A stretch of DNA of 64,000 nt, taken from Rhodospirillum sp. Its GTDB lineage: Bacteria; Pseudomonadota; Alphaproteobacteria; Dongiales; Dongiaceae. The number at the start of each line of letters is the position of its first letter. Position 1 is the first letter of the stretch. Location of the stretch: positions 186,001-250,000 of the forward strand of contig PNKY01000005.1 in NCBI GenBank assembly GCA_013822765.1, in the 5' to 3' direction. Shown in pieces: positions 38,254-47,643 of the stretch. A model generated the notes under the pieces. The model was not told where the DNA came from and did no database searches. It saw only the letters and a list, made by a program, of their open reading frames with translations. A program made the position numbers and the translations under genes.

Positions 38254-39354
38254 CTACAGCGCTTTGCACTCTTCCCAGAGCTTGACGTATTTGGCTTCGC
38301 GCTCGGCTTCGACCGGCTGGAAGAAGATGCCGTTGGCGAGATGCTTGACCGGGTCGGTTATGCCCAGCGCCTTGACCTGCTCGGGATCCGCGATCTCGAA
38401 CGCCTTCCTGTTGCTGTGGCCGTACCCGGTGTTCTCGATCAGGTATTTGCCGGTCTCCGGCGAGATCCAGGCATCGATGAAATCGTAGGCGGCAGCCTCG
38501 TCTGCCTTGCCGACGTTGAGCAGGGTCAGGCCGCAGAGCCAGGTGAAGATGCCCTCCTTCGGGACGGCGTACTTCAACGGCACGTCGGCACCGAGCGTCT
38601 TGACCGTTTCGTTCCAGGCATAGCCAGCGACAATTTCGCCGGACGCAAGCGCCTGGTTGAGCTCGGTCGGATCGCTCCAGATGAAGCGGCTATTCTTCAC
38701 CAGCTTCTGCACCAGCGGCTTGGTGGCGGCCAGTTCCTCGTCCGACATCTCCCAGATCTTCTGCGGCGAGTAGCCGAGCATCAGACCGGCGATTTCCACC
38801 GCGACTTCGCTGTCGGTGAAGGCGACCTTCCCGGAATATTTGTCGTCGAAGAAGATGTTCCAGGTCTCGCCCTCGGCCTCGCTCACCAGGTCGGTGCGAT
38901 AGGCGATGCTGGAGTTGCCCCAATCCGCCGGCGCCATCACCACGTTGCCGTCGATCACCACGCCGTCCGCCGTCTGCAGCGCGGGAATGACGTCGGGCCA
39001 GTTGCTGAGCCTGGCGGTGTCGATCGGCTTGGTCAGCTTCGCCTCGGTGAAGCGCACCACCGAATAGGTGCAGGGATGCATGATGTCGGCATTGAATCCT
39101 GCGCGGACCTTCTGCACGGCTTCCTGCTCGTTGGCGAAGATCGAGAAGCTGGGCGGCGCACCATGCTTGGCCACGTACGAACCAAAGTGGTCCGGCGTGT
39201 CGTAGCCGGCCCATTCGAGGCAAACCAGCGGATCCGCCTTGGCCATCCGCGACATCGCGGTCAAGCCGACGCCGAACGCGCCAGCGCCGGCAATCATCTG
39301 CCGCCGGGTCACTTTGCCCTGCGCCATGCGATCGATGAACTTGAGCCTATTCAT
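38254..39354 (-). CDS. Spermidine/putrescine-type ABC substrate-binding protein
   Basis: A 366-aa PotD/PotF-like extracellular solute-binding protein. A Tat-like leader (VTRRQMIAGAGAFGVGLTAMSRMAKA) precedes LVCLEWAGYDTPDHFGSYV. The body contains DVMAPADWGNSSIAYRTDL-like and WSDPTELNQALASGEIVAGYAWNE segments typical of the family. It delivers polyamine or a related cation to the divergently encoded permeases. Ligand not certain: opine and GABA systems share the fold. The gene faces away from the transporter operon across a 212-bp control region. Confidence 0.87.
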   Translation of the reverse strand: MNRLKFIDRMAQGKVTRRQMIAGAGAFGVGLTAMSRMAKADPLVCLEWAGYDTPDHFGSYVAKHGAPPSFSIFANEQEAVQKVRAGFNADIMHPCTYSVVRFTEAKLTKPIDTARLSNWPDVIPALQTADGVVIDGNVVMAPADWGNSSIAYRTDLVSEAEGETWNIFFDDKYSGKVAFTDSEVAVEIAGLMLGYSPQKIWEMSDEELAATKPLVQKLVKNSRFIWSDPTELNQALASGEIVAGYAWNETVKTLGADVPLKYAVPKEGIFTWLCGLTLLNVGKADEAAAYDFIDAWISPETGKYLIENTGYGHSNRKAFEIADPEQVKALGITDPVKHLANGIFFQPVEAEREAKYVKLWEECKAL

Positions 39355-39448
39355 TGCACCGCTCCCTGCTGCTGTTGTCGTTACGCGGTTCGGCCGCGCT
39401 TGCCGTCGTTGCCGGAATTGGGGCCGAGATCAGGCGGGATGTCAATGC

Positions 39449-39466
39449 CATGAACCATCGTTCATG
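39449..39466. promoter_or_regulatory. Inverted repeat and promoter between binding protein and permease genes
   Basis: CATGAAC and GTTCATG form perfect 7-bp arms with a 4-bp spacer. TTGACA follows at 39471-39476, with TATCTA/CTATTT at 39492-39500 as a possible -10. The inverted repeat thus sits just upstream of the -35 box of the permease operon and may be an operator for the divergent pair. Confidence 0.45.
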
Positions 39467-39566
39467 AAAGTTGACAGCGCCGGAAACGCAGTATCTATTT
39501 TTGCGCAACAAGACTGGGACGCCGGCCCTAATCTGGGAGTCGGCGCGGGAAACAGGGAAGTTCAAG

Positions 39567-40553
39567 ATGGCAGTTGCCGAACCCGGCGCGGTGCCGGGAT
39601 GGACGGCATTGAACGGGCGATGGGGCACGTGGTTGCGGCGCCGCGAGTGGGCGCGCGGCTATCTGCTGATGTCGCCGACACTTTTGGTCATGGTGGCGAT
39701 GCTGATCGTGCCCATGATCGCGCTCATCATCATGAGCTTCTGGACCCAGACGGTCCTCGAGATCGACCGGACCTTCACGCTGGAGAACTACTGGCACCTG
39801 ATCGAGCCGGCCGGCGAAGGCGACGAGGTCCCGACCTGGATGGGCATCCCCTTCCCGCTCAAGCGCGCTGTCTATCTCGTCTTGCTGCTGAAATCGATCC
39901 TGATGTCGCTGGCGGCCACCGTCGCGGTCATCCTGCTCGCCTATCCGATGGCCTATTTCCTCGCCTTCCGGGTCAAGCGCCACAAGATGATCTGGCTGAT
40001 GGCGATCACCCTGCCGTTCTGGACCAGCTATCTGCTGCGGGTGTTCTCTTGGAAGCTGATGCTGGGCTTCGGCGGGGTGATCAACTCGGGGCTGATGAAG
40101 CTTGGCTTCATCAAAGAACCGCTGGAGTTCCTGCTCTACAATCCCACCGCGGTGGTCATCACGCTGGCGCACAGCTGGGTCGCCTTCGCCATCTTGCCGA
40201 TCTACGTCTCGTTGGAGAAGATCGACCGCTCGCTGCTGGAGGCGGCCAGTGACCTCGGCGACAAGCCGTGGGAGCGCTTCCTGCGCGTGACGCTGCCGCT
40301 ATCGATGCCGGGCCTGATCTCGTCCGCGCTGCTGGTCTTCATCCCGACGGTCGGGGACTACGTGACTCCAACGCTGGTCGGCGGGCCGTCCGGAATCATG
40401 GTCGGCAATGCCATCCAGACCCTGTTCTACCGCGTGAACAACATCCCGCTCGGCTCCGCGCTGTCGCTGGTCATGATGCTGGTGGTGACGCTGCTGGTCT
40501 GCCTGTTCCTGTGGGCGGTCGGCTATCGCAAGATGCAGCAGAGAGGGGCCTGA
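39567..40553 (+). CDS. Polyamine-type ABC transporter permease (PotB-like)
   Basis: A 328-aa inner-membrane permease with about six spans. The EAA loop reads EAASDLGDKPWERFLRVTLPLSMPG, which contacts the ATPase. The N-terminus has a cytosolic stretch before GYLLMSPTLLVMVAMLIVPMIAL. ATG 39567 has CAGGGAAG upstream; the track extends further without support. It is first gene of permease-permease-ATPase, with the next start 3 bp after its stop. Confidence 0.9.
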   Translation: MAVAEPGAVPGWTALNGRWGTWLRRREWARGYLLMSPTLLVMVAMLIVPMIALIIMSFWTQTVLEIDRTFTLENYWHLIEPAGEGDEVPTWMGIPFPLKRAVYLVLLLKSILMSLAATVAVILLAYPMAYFLAFRVKRHKMIWLMAITLPFWTSYLLRVFSWKLMLGFGGVINSGLMKLGFIKEPLEFLLYNPTAVVITLAHSWVAFAILPIYVSLEKIDRSLLEAASDLGDKPWERFLRVTLPLSMPGLISSALLVFIPTVGDYVTPTLVGGPSGIMVGNAIQTLFYRVNNIPLGSALSLVMMLVVTLLVCLFLWAVGYRKMQQRGA

Positions 40554-40555
40554 TC

Positions 40556-41359
40556 GTGCGGATGAAGCTCGATCCCATGACGGTCTATGGCTTCGCGTTC
40601 CTGGTCTTTCTCTATGCGCCGGTGCTGCTGATCCCGCTGTTCTCGTTCAACGACAGCACGGTCGCGACCTTCCCGATGAAGGGTTTCACGCTCAACGGCT
40701 ATCGCCTGATGGTCAATGACGCGTCACTGATGAACGCGCTGAAGAACAGCCTGATCGTCGGCATCGGTGTGTCGGTGGTCAGCACCGCCTTCGGCATGCT
40801 GGCGGCGATGGGGGCGACTCGCTACGCGCTGCCCGGCAAGGGCCCGGTCATGGGCACCATCATGCTGCCGCTGGTGGTGCCGAGCCTCATCATCTCGATC
40901 GCGCTGCTGGTCATCCTGCGCAAAGTGTTCGACGTCCCGCTCACGCTGTGGACGGTTGCTGCCGGGCATGTGCTGGTGTGCGTGCCGTTTTCCATGCTGG
41001 TGCTGATCGCGCGTCTGGAAGGGTTCGACAAGGGGTTGGAGGAAGCGTCCAATGATCTCGGCGAGAGCGCCTGGATGACGTTCTGGCGAGTCACCTTCCC
41101 GATCGCCCTGCCTGGCATCGTCGCCAGCCTCCTGATGTGCTTCACCATCTCGTTCGACGAGTTCGTGATGGCGTTCTTCCTCAGCGGCACCGACCAGACG
41201 CTGCCGGTGTTCCTCTACAGCCAGCTGCGCTTTCCCAACAAGCTGCCGCCGACCCTGTCGCTCGGCAGCTCCATCCTGGCGGCCTCGATCGTGATCGTGA
41301 TCGTGTCGGAATGGCTGCGCCGCCGCGGTGTCCAGACCAGCAAGCCGGGAGCATTCTGA
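40556..41359 (+). CDS. Polyamine-type ABC transporter permease (PotC-like)
   Basis: A 267-aa second permease subunit. The N-terminal [22 protein letters not shown] is the typical PotC opening. The EAA loop is [26 protein letters not shown]. It pairs with the preceding permease to form the channel. GTG 40556 follows GAGAGGGG at good spacing; ATG 40562 is two codons in. The ATPase gene begins 4 bp after its stop. Confidence 0.9.
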   Translation: MRMKLDPMTVYGFAFLVFLYAPVLLIPLFSFNDSTVATFPMKGFTLNGYRLMVNDASLMNALKNSLIVGIGVSVVSTAFGMLAAMGATRYALPGKGPVMGTIMLPLVVPSLIISIALLVILRKVFDVPLTLWTVAAGHVLVCVPFSMLVLIARLEGFDKGLEEASNDLGESAWMTFWRVTFPIALPGIVASLLMCFTISFDEFVMAFFLSGTDQTLPVFLYSQLRFPNKLPPTLSLGSSILAASIVIVIVSEWLRRRGVQTSKPGAF

Positions 41360-41363
41360 AGCC

Positions 41364-42464
<1,101 letters not shown>

Positions 42465-42509
42465 GTCGTCGCGCCAAGGGGTCCACGTTCCGGTTTGGAG
42501 GGCCATCGC

Positions 42510-43490
42510 ATGTTGCGCACACGACTGACCGAAAGGCTGAAGCTGGAACATCCGGTCATTTCCGCGCCCATGGGGTTCGCGAGTGGCGGCAAACTGGCCG
42601 CGGCCGTGTCGGCGGCGGGCGGGCTTGGGTTGATCGGCGGCGGCTACGGGAACGAGGAATGGCTGCGCGAGCAGTTCACGGCGGCCGGAAACCAGCGCTT
42701 CGGCTGCGGCTTCATCACCTGGTCGCTGCAGAAGCAGCCACACCTGCTCGATCTGGCGCTCGATCACGCCCCTGGCGCGATGTTCCTGTCGTTCGGAGAC
42801 CCGGCGCCGTTCGCCGAGCGCGTGAAGCGCGCGGGCGTACCGCTCATCTGCCAGGTCCAGACTGTGAAGGATGCGCGCCGCGCCATTGACGTCGGCGCCG
42901 AGATCATCGTCGCGCAGGGAAGCGAGGCCGGCGGACATGGCGAGAAGCGCGCCACCTTCGCGCTCGTGCCGGAGATCGCCGATCTGATCGCCGCCCAAGC
43001 CCCCGATACGCTTCTGTGCGCCGCCGGCGGCGTGGCCGATGGCCGTGGGCTCGCCTCCGCGCTGGTGCTCGGCGCCGACGGCGTAGTGATCGGAACCCGC
43101 TTCTGGGCCAGCGCGGAGGCGCTCGTTCATCCCAACCTGCACCAAGCCGCCGTGTCCGCCGGCGGCGACGACACGCTGCGGGGGAGGACCATCGACATCG
43201 TGCGCGGCTTGGATTTCTGGCCCGCGCGATACAACCTCAGAACTATGCGAAGCGAGACCACGGATCGCTGGCACGGCAAGGATGAGAAGCTGAAGGCGGT
43301 CGCCGAGTACGAGGTCAAGCGCTATGCCGATGCAGCGGCCAGCGGCGACACCAGGATTGTCAGCCCCATCGTCGGCGAGGCGATCGGGCTCATCCACGAC
43401 ATCCGGCCGGCGGGAAAGATCCTGGAGGACATCGTTCGCGAGGCGGAGACGATCTTGAAGAGGAAGGCTCCGGGCTGGGTTGCAGGCTGA
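42510..43490 (+). CDS. Nitronate monooxygenase
   Basis: A 326-aa FMN TIM-barrel enzyme of the 2-nitropropane dioxygenase family. It has PVISAPMGFASGGKLAAAVS at the N-terminus, GLGLIGGGYG, the FMN phosphate region IIVAQGSEAGGHG, AAGGVADGRGLASAL and GADGVVIGTRF. It oxidises nitronates, often to detoxify nitro compounds. The start is ATG 42510 with TTGGAGGG upstream. It follows the polyamine ATPase by 45 bp and is not obviously part of that operon. It converges on a TetR gene. Confidence 0.9.
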   Translation: MLRTRLTERLKLEHPVISAPMGFASGGKLAAAVSAAGGLGLIGGGYGNEEWLREQFTAAGNQRFGCGFITWSLQKQPHLLDLALDHAPGAMFLSFGDPAPFAERVKRAGVPLICQVQTVKDARRAIDVGAEIIVAQGSEAGGHGEKRATFALVPEIADLIAAQAPDTLLCAAGGVADGRGLASALVLGADGVVIGTRFWASAEALVHPNLHQAAVSAGGDDTLRGRTIDIVRGLDFWPARYNLRTMRSETTDRWHGKDEKLKAVAEYEVKRYADAAASGDTRIVSPIVGEAIGLIHDIRPAGKILEDIVREAETILKRKAPGWVAG

Positions 43491-43499
43491 GATTCAGGG

Positions 43500-44123
43500 T
43501 CAGCCGAGGCTGCGCCGCAGCATCTCAGACAGCGCCGCGTCGCGTTCCACCTTGCGCAGGCCGAGCAGCGGCTTCAGGCGGCGCGAGTTCATCAGGTCGG
43601 CAAGACCGTGGGCGACCGCCCAGGTGCGCATCACCTCGGACGGCAGGGGCTCGGACTGACCGGGCGCCGACCCGTGCACGCGCGCGACATCCTCGACCAG
43701 TTGGCGATAGGCCGCGCCTGCCGCGATGTGCAGCTCTTCCGCCTCATAGTCAGGTCGATCGGAGGAGAACATCAGGCGGAACAGCGTCGGATGCGCCATC
43801 GCGAAATCAATATAGCCCATGCCCGCCGCCACGAGCTGCGAGAGCGGATCCTTGTCCGCCGCCTGCTGGCGCAGCTTCTGCCGCTCGACAAAGCGCCGGA
43901 ACCCTTCGGCGGCCAGTGCGGTCAGCAGGCCGTTGGCGTCACGGAAATGGTGCGCTGGCGCAGCGTGGCTGACCCCCGCCCGCTTGGCCGCGCCCCGCAG
44001 GGAGAAGCCCTCCACCCCGCGCTCGGCCAGCTCGGCCTCGCCGGCTTCCAGCAGGACGGCGCGCAGGTCGCCGTGATGATAGCCACGGCGGCGGGGCGCT
44101 CGACTCGGTTTGGGAGCGGACAT
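43500..44123 (-). CDS. TetR family regulator with WHG-type C-terminal domain
   Basis: A 207-aa repressor. The basic N-terminus RRRGYHHGDLRAVLLEAG precedes the HTH GFSLRGAAKRAGVSHAAPAHHF. The C-terminal ligand domain includes HPTLFRLMFSSDRPD and TWAVAHGLADLMNS, the WHG-type pattern. ATG 44123 has GAGGAT upstream. It is divergent from the ABA4-like gene, with a near-ideal palindrome between, so it almost certainly controls that pair. TTGACA and TAAACG 17 bp apart on its own strand could be its promoter. Confidence 0.9.
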   Translation of the reverse strand: MSAPKPSRAPRRRGYHHGDLRAVLLEAGEAELAERGVEGFSLRGAAKRAGVSHAAPAHHFRDANGLLTALAAEGFRRFVERQKLRQQAADKDPLSQLVAAGMGYIDFAMAHPTLFRLMFSSDRPDYEAEELHIAAGAAYRQLVEDVARVHGSAPGQSEPLPSEVMRTWAVAHGLADLMNSRRLKPLLGLRKVERDAALSEMLRRSLG

Positions 44124-44193
44124 AATCCTCGTTTATTCCGCGATCTAGCCACTGTCAACTTTAATCTTGACACCGTCTAGATTCGGCTCCAGG

Positions 44194-44216
44194 ATATCTT
44201 GACATTGTCAAGATAT
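44194..44216. promoter_or_regulatory. TetR operator, perfect 23-bp palindrome
   Basis: The arms ATATCTTGACA and TGTCAAGATAT are perfectly complementary around a single central T. The site ends 11 bp before the ABA4-like ATG and covers the expected promoter and leader. A degenerate half-site, TCTTGACA, recurs 28 bp upstream at 44165-44172. The size and position fit a TetR dimer or pair of dimers. Confidence 0.82.
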
Positions 44217-44227
44217 AGCGAGGCACT

Positions 44228-44677
44228 ATGCAACCCGAAGACATCTTCCGGATCTGCAACATGATGGCGATGGCCGGGTGGCTGGCGCTGCTGGCGTCGC
44301 CGTTCTTTCCCAAGCTGGCTGACCGGGTCGCCGCGCTCGGCATCCCGGTGCTGCTAGCGATCGCCTATGCCGGGCTGGTGCTGGCTTTCTGGTCCGGCAC
44401 CGAGGGCGGCTTCGACACGCTGCCGAACGTCATGCGGCTGTTCACGCAGCCGGAGATCGCGCTCGCCGGCTGGATCCACTACCTCGCTTTCGACTTGTTC
44501 ATCGGCGCGTGGGAAGTGCGCACGGGCCGCGCCGAACGAATCCCATTCCTCGCCGTCGTTCCCTGCCTCGCCCTGACGTTCCTGTTCGGGCCGGCCGGCT
44601 ATCTGGCCTTCACCGCCCTGCGCGCAGCGCGCGCTGCCATCCCAACCGCCTCGCAAAGTGTTGGAGCCGCACAATGA
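44228..44677 (+). CDS. ABA4-like family membrane protein (DUF4281)
   Basis: A 149-aa membrane protein with about four spans. The features matching ABA4-like proteins are the N-terminal FRICNMMAMAGWLALL, the central GGFDTLPNVMRLFTQPEIALAGWIHYLAFDLFIGAWE, and the FLFGPAGYLAF near the end. Plant ABA4 is needed for neoxanthin synthesis; the bacterial role is unknown. It is first of two overlapping membrane-protein genes under the TetR operator. Confidence 0.85.
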   Translation: MQPEDIFRICNMMAMAGWLALLASPFFPKLADRVAALGIPVLLAIAYAGLVLAFWSGTEGGFDTLPNVMRLFTQPEIALAGWIHYLAFDLFIGAWEVRTGRAERIPFLAVVPCLALTFLFGPAGYLAFTALRAARAAIPTASQSVGAAQ

Positions 44678-45522
44678 CCACGGACATTCTCATGACCCAG
44701 TCGCGATACTTCAACGTTTCGCTCGCCGCAGAGTTGTTCCGGCGCCACCCGCTGTTCGCCGGCACCGCACTGTGCCTGCTGGTGCTGATGGCGCCGACCC
44801 TGTTCGCGATGGCGCTGGACCAGCGCACGTTCCAGGACATCAACGTCTGGATCAAGCCGTTCAAGTTCCAGGTCGCACTCACAATCTATCTGGCTACGCT
44901 GGCCTGGTTCGCCGGCTGGCTGCCCGCGAGCGTCGCGGCAAGCCGCTGGCATCGCATCTTCTCGACTATCATCGTGCTGGCGATCACCGCCGAGACGGTC
45001 TGGATCCTGGGCGCGGCCGCGCTCGGGACAGCCTCGCATTTCAATGACAACTCGCAGCTCGCCATCGGGTTGTACGCCCTCATGGGTGTGCTCGCGGTCG
45101 TGCTGACCTCGGCCTCATTGGTCTATGGCGTCGCGATCCTGCGCGACCGCAATAGCTGCCTTGATCGGGTGTTCCGGATGTCGGTCGGCATCGGCCTCAT
45201 CGCCACTTTCGTGCTGACCGCTGCGGTGGCGGGCTACATGTCGAGCAGCGGCTCGCACTTCGTTGGCGGCAGTCACTCCGATGCCGGCGGCCTGGGGCCG
45301 ATGGGCTGGGCGCGCGACGGCGGCGATCTGCGCGTCGCGCATTTCTTCGCGACCCATGCCATGCATTTCATCCCGGCCTTCGGGTTCATCGCCAGCCGGA
45401 TGCTCCCCGCCGGTCAAGGCAGAGTGGCGGTGTTCACGTTCGCAGGATCGTTCGTCGGCCTCGTCGGCTACACCTTCGCCGAGGCGCTGACGGGGCGCGC
45501 GTTCCTTGCCATGCTCTACTGA
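44674..45522 (+). CDS. Polytopic membrane protein of unknown function
   Basis: A 282-aa protein with about seven hydrophobic spans. The motif FQDINVWIKPFKFQVALTIYLATLAW and the late HFFATHAMHFIPAFGFIASR stand out; the His residues in the latter could bind metal or haem. The start ATG 44674 overlaps the ABA4-like stop (ATGA), with TTGGAG upstream, so the two are made together and may interact. No family name is known to me. Its stop overlaps that of the convergent aminotransferase gene. Confidence 0.75.
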   Translation: MTTDILMTQSRYFNVSLAAELFRRHPLFAGTALCLLVLMAPTLFAMALDQRTFQDINVWIKPFKFQVALTIYLATLAWFAGWLPASVAASRWHRIFSTIIVLAITAETVWILGAAALGTASHFNDNSQLAIGLYALMGVLAVVLTSASLVYGVAILRDRNSCLDRVFRMSVGIGLIATFVLTAAVAGYMSSSGSHFVGGSHSDAGGLGPMGWARDGGDLRVAHFFATHAMHFIPAFGFIASRMLPAGQGRVAVFTFAGSFVGLVGYTFAEALTGRAFLAMLY

Positions 45523-46619
45523 GCCGCCTTCAGCGCCTCCGGCAGCGTCGCCTCGAACACATCAAGATCGGCCTTGGTCCCGGCGCTGACGCGGATGCAG
45601 CGGTCGAGCGGCGCGACGCCGGGCATGCGCACGAAGACATCGCGGCTGATGAGCTCGGCCAGCACCTTGCGCGCATAGGCGCCGTCGCGGCCGCAATCCA
45701 TGGTGACGAAGTTGGTGGCCGACGGCAGCGGCTGGAGGCCGTTGGCGCGGCCGATCGCGGCGATACGGTCGCGCGACGCCGCCACCTGGTCGAGCACCCA
45801 CGTGAGGTGCGTCTCATCCGCCAGTGCAGCCAACGCGCCCGCCTGGGCGATGCGGTTGACGCCGAAGTGGTTGCGGATCTTGTCGAAGCTCTTGATCACG
45901 CCCGCTTGGCCGATCGCGTAGCCGATACGCGCGCCAGCCATGCCGTAGGCCTTGGAGAAGGTGCGGAAGCGGATGACCTGCGGGTTGGCGACATCGATCG
46001 GCGGCGTGGTTCCGGCCGGTGCGAACTCGCAATAGGCTTCATCGAGGCAGAGCAACGTGCCCGACGGCAACTGTGCGATCAGTGCGCGGATCGCTGCGCC
46101 GTCCCACCAGGAGCCCATCGGATTGTCCGGGTTGGCGAGGAAGAGCAGGCGCGCTTTTTCTTTCGTCGCAAGCGCCAGCAGTGAGTCGGGATCTTCGCGG
46201 TCGTTGACGTAGGGCGTCGTAACCAGCCGCCCGCCATAGCCGGCGACGTGGAAATTGAACGTCGGATAAGCGCCGAGCGAGGTCGCAACGGTCACGCCCG
46301 GTTCGACGAACAGGCGCACGATGTAGCCGAACAATCCGTCGATTCCCTCGCCCATCACGATGTTTTCCGGCTTCACGCCGTGCTTCGCGGCCAGCGCGTT
46401 CTTGAGGTCGTGGTTCTCGGGATCGCAGTATTTCCAGGCTTCAGCCGCCTCCTGCCGCATCGCTTCGATGGCGCGCGGCGAGGGGCCGAACACGCTTTCG
46501 TTGGCGCCGATGCGCGCGCGGAACAGGCGGCCGCGCTTGCGCTCCTGCGCTTCCGGCCCGACGAAGGGCACGGTCGAGGGCAAGTCCTGGACGATGGTGG
46601 CATAGGGCGGCAGTGACAT
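45516..46619 (-). CDS. Histidinol-phosphate aminotransferase-like PLP enzyme
   Basis: A 367-aa fold-type I aminotransferase of the HisC subfamily. It has RIGANESVFGPSPRAIEAM, LANPDNPMGSW, CLDEAYCEFAP, and the PLP Lys in FRTFSKAYGMAGARIGYAIG. The reaction in histidine synthesis converts imidazole acetol phosphate to histidinol phosphate, but HisC paralogues also act on aromatic and other amino acids. No his genes are adjacent, so the substrate is open. ATG 46619 (MSLPPYATIV) with GGAACG upstream is preferred to the track start. Confidence 0.87.
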   Translation of the reverse strand: MSLPPYATIVQDLPSTVPFVGPEAQERKRGRLFRARIGANESVFGPSPRAIEAMRQEAAEAWKYCDPENHDLKNALAAKHGVKPENIVMGEGIDGLFGYIVRLFVEPGVTVATSLGAYPTFNFHVAGYGGRLVTTPYVNDREDPDSLLALATKEKARLLFLANPDNPMGSWWDGAAIRALIAQLPSGTLLCLDEAYCEFAPAGTTPPIDVANPQVIRFRTFSKAYGMAGARIGYAIGQAGVIKSFDKIRNHFGVNRIAQAGALAALADETHLTWVLDQVAASRDRIAAIGRANGLQPLPSATNFVTMDCGRDGAYARKVLAELISRDVFVRMPGVAPLDRCIRVSAGTKADLDVFEATLPEALKAAQ

Positions 46620-46748
46620 GCGGCGTTCCTGATCTGGACGTCGCCTCATTCATCATCGCGCCGACAGCCCCGTCAACCGAGAGATGCTTGCCGGGGACCC
46701 AAGGCAATGTTAGCCGTGGGTCCGGGACCCTCTCGAAAAGGATCGGAC

Positions 46749-47495
46749 ATGGCCAAGACCCTTCTGGTGACGGGCGGATCGCGCGGGATCGGCGCCGCTG
46801 TGTGCCGGCTGGCGGCACGCGACGGCTATGACGTCGCCTTCAGCTACGCCGGGCGCGTGGACGCGGCCAAGGCGGTGGTGGCGGCGATCCAGGGTCTCGG
46901 CCGCAAGGCGGTCGCGATCCAGTCCGACGTCACCGACCCGGCCCAGGTCGCGTCGCTGTTCGACCAGGCGGCAAAGGAGATCGGCTACATCGAGGCGTTC
47001 GTCAGCAACGCCGGCATCATCCACAAGGCTTCGCCGCTCGCCGACATGTCGGTCGAGGAGATCAGGCGCGTCATCGACGTCGACCTCACCGCGCACCTCG
47101 TCTCGCTGCGCGAGGCCGTGCGCCGCATGGGCAAGTCGCGCGGCGGCAAGGGCGGCGCCATCGTCACCCTCTCCTCCATGGCGTCCAAGCTCGCCGGCGT
47201 CGGCGGCTTCTTGCCCTATGCCGCGGCCAAGGGCGGCATCGACGTGTTGACCGAGGGCCTCGGCAAGGAAGTCGCCGGCGACGGCATCCGCGTGAACGGC
47301 CTGCGGCCCGGCCTGATCGACACCGACATGCAGGATGATACCGGGATCCAGAACCGCGTCGCCAAGTTCGCCCCCAACATCCCGATCGGCCGCGGCGGCA
47401 CCGCGGACGAGGTGGCCGAGGCGGTGCTGTGGCTGCTGTCGGACAAGGCGAGCTACGTGACGGGGACGCTGTTCAACGTCTCGGGCGGGCGCTGA
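46749..47495 (+). CDS. SDR family oxidoreductase
   Basis: A 248-aa classical short-chain dehydrogenase. The cofactor loop is LVTGGSRGIGAAV, NAG is in FVSNAGIIHKA, the catalytic Ser is in VTLSSMASKL, and the YxxxK reads YAAAKGG. The C-terminal GGTADEVAEAVLWLLSDKASYVTGTLFNVSGG is typical of FabG-like members. The substrate cannot be assigned. ATG 46749 follows AAAAGGATCGG. A family B repeat follows before the next gene. Confidence 0.92.
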   Translation: MAKTLLVTGGSRGIGAAVCRLAARDGYDVAFSYAGRVDAAKAVVAAIQGLGRKAVAIQSDVTDPAQVASLFDQAAKEIGYIEAFVSNAGIIHKASPLADMSVEEIRRVIDVDLTAHLVSLREAVRRMGKSRGGKGGAIVTLSSMASKLAGVGGFLPYAAAKGGIDVLTEGLGKEVAGDGIRVNGLRPGLIDTDMQDDTGIQNRVAKFAPNIPIGRGGTADEVAEAVLWLLSDKASYVTGTLFNVSGGR

Positions 47496-47526
47496 CATCC
47501 TGATGATTCCCCGCCTACTGAGGCCA

Positions 47527-47640
47527 CCCCCTCCCCCGAGCCGGGGGTGGGTTGGGGTGGGGGCGCTGTTTCAGCTCGGCTCAGTCTTCGCTCGTGAGAG
47601 CAACCCCCACCCCGGCCCTCCGCCAACTTGGGGGAGGGAG
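47527..47640. repeat. Paired palindromic repeat, family B copy 1
   Basis: The left end is CCCCCTCCCCCGAGCCGGGGG and the right end is CCAACTTGGGGGAGGG; the inner arms are GGGGTGGGGG and CCCCCACCCC. The centre (about 40 bp) is unrelated to copy 2. The last bases, GGGGGAGGGAG, sit 3 bp before the TTG start of the next gene. Confidence 0.85.
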
Positions 47641-47643
47641 ATT

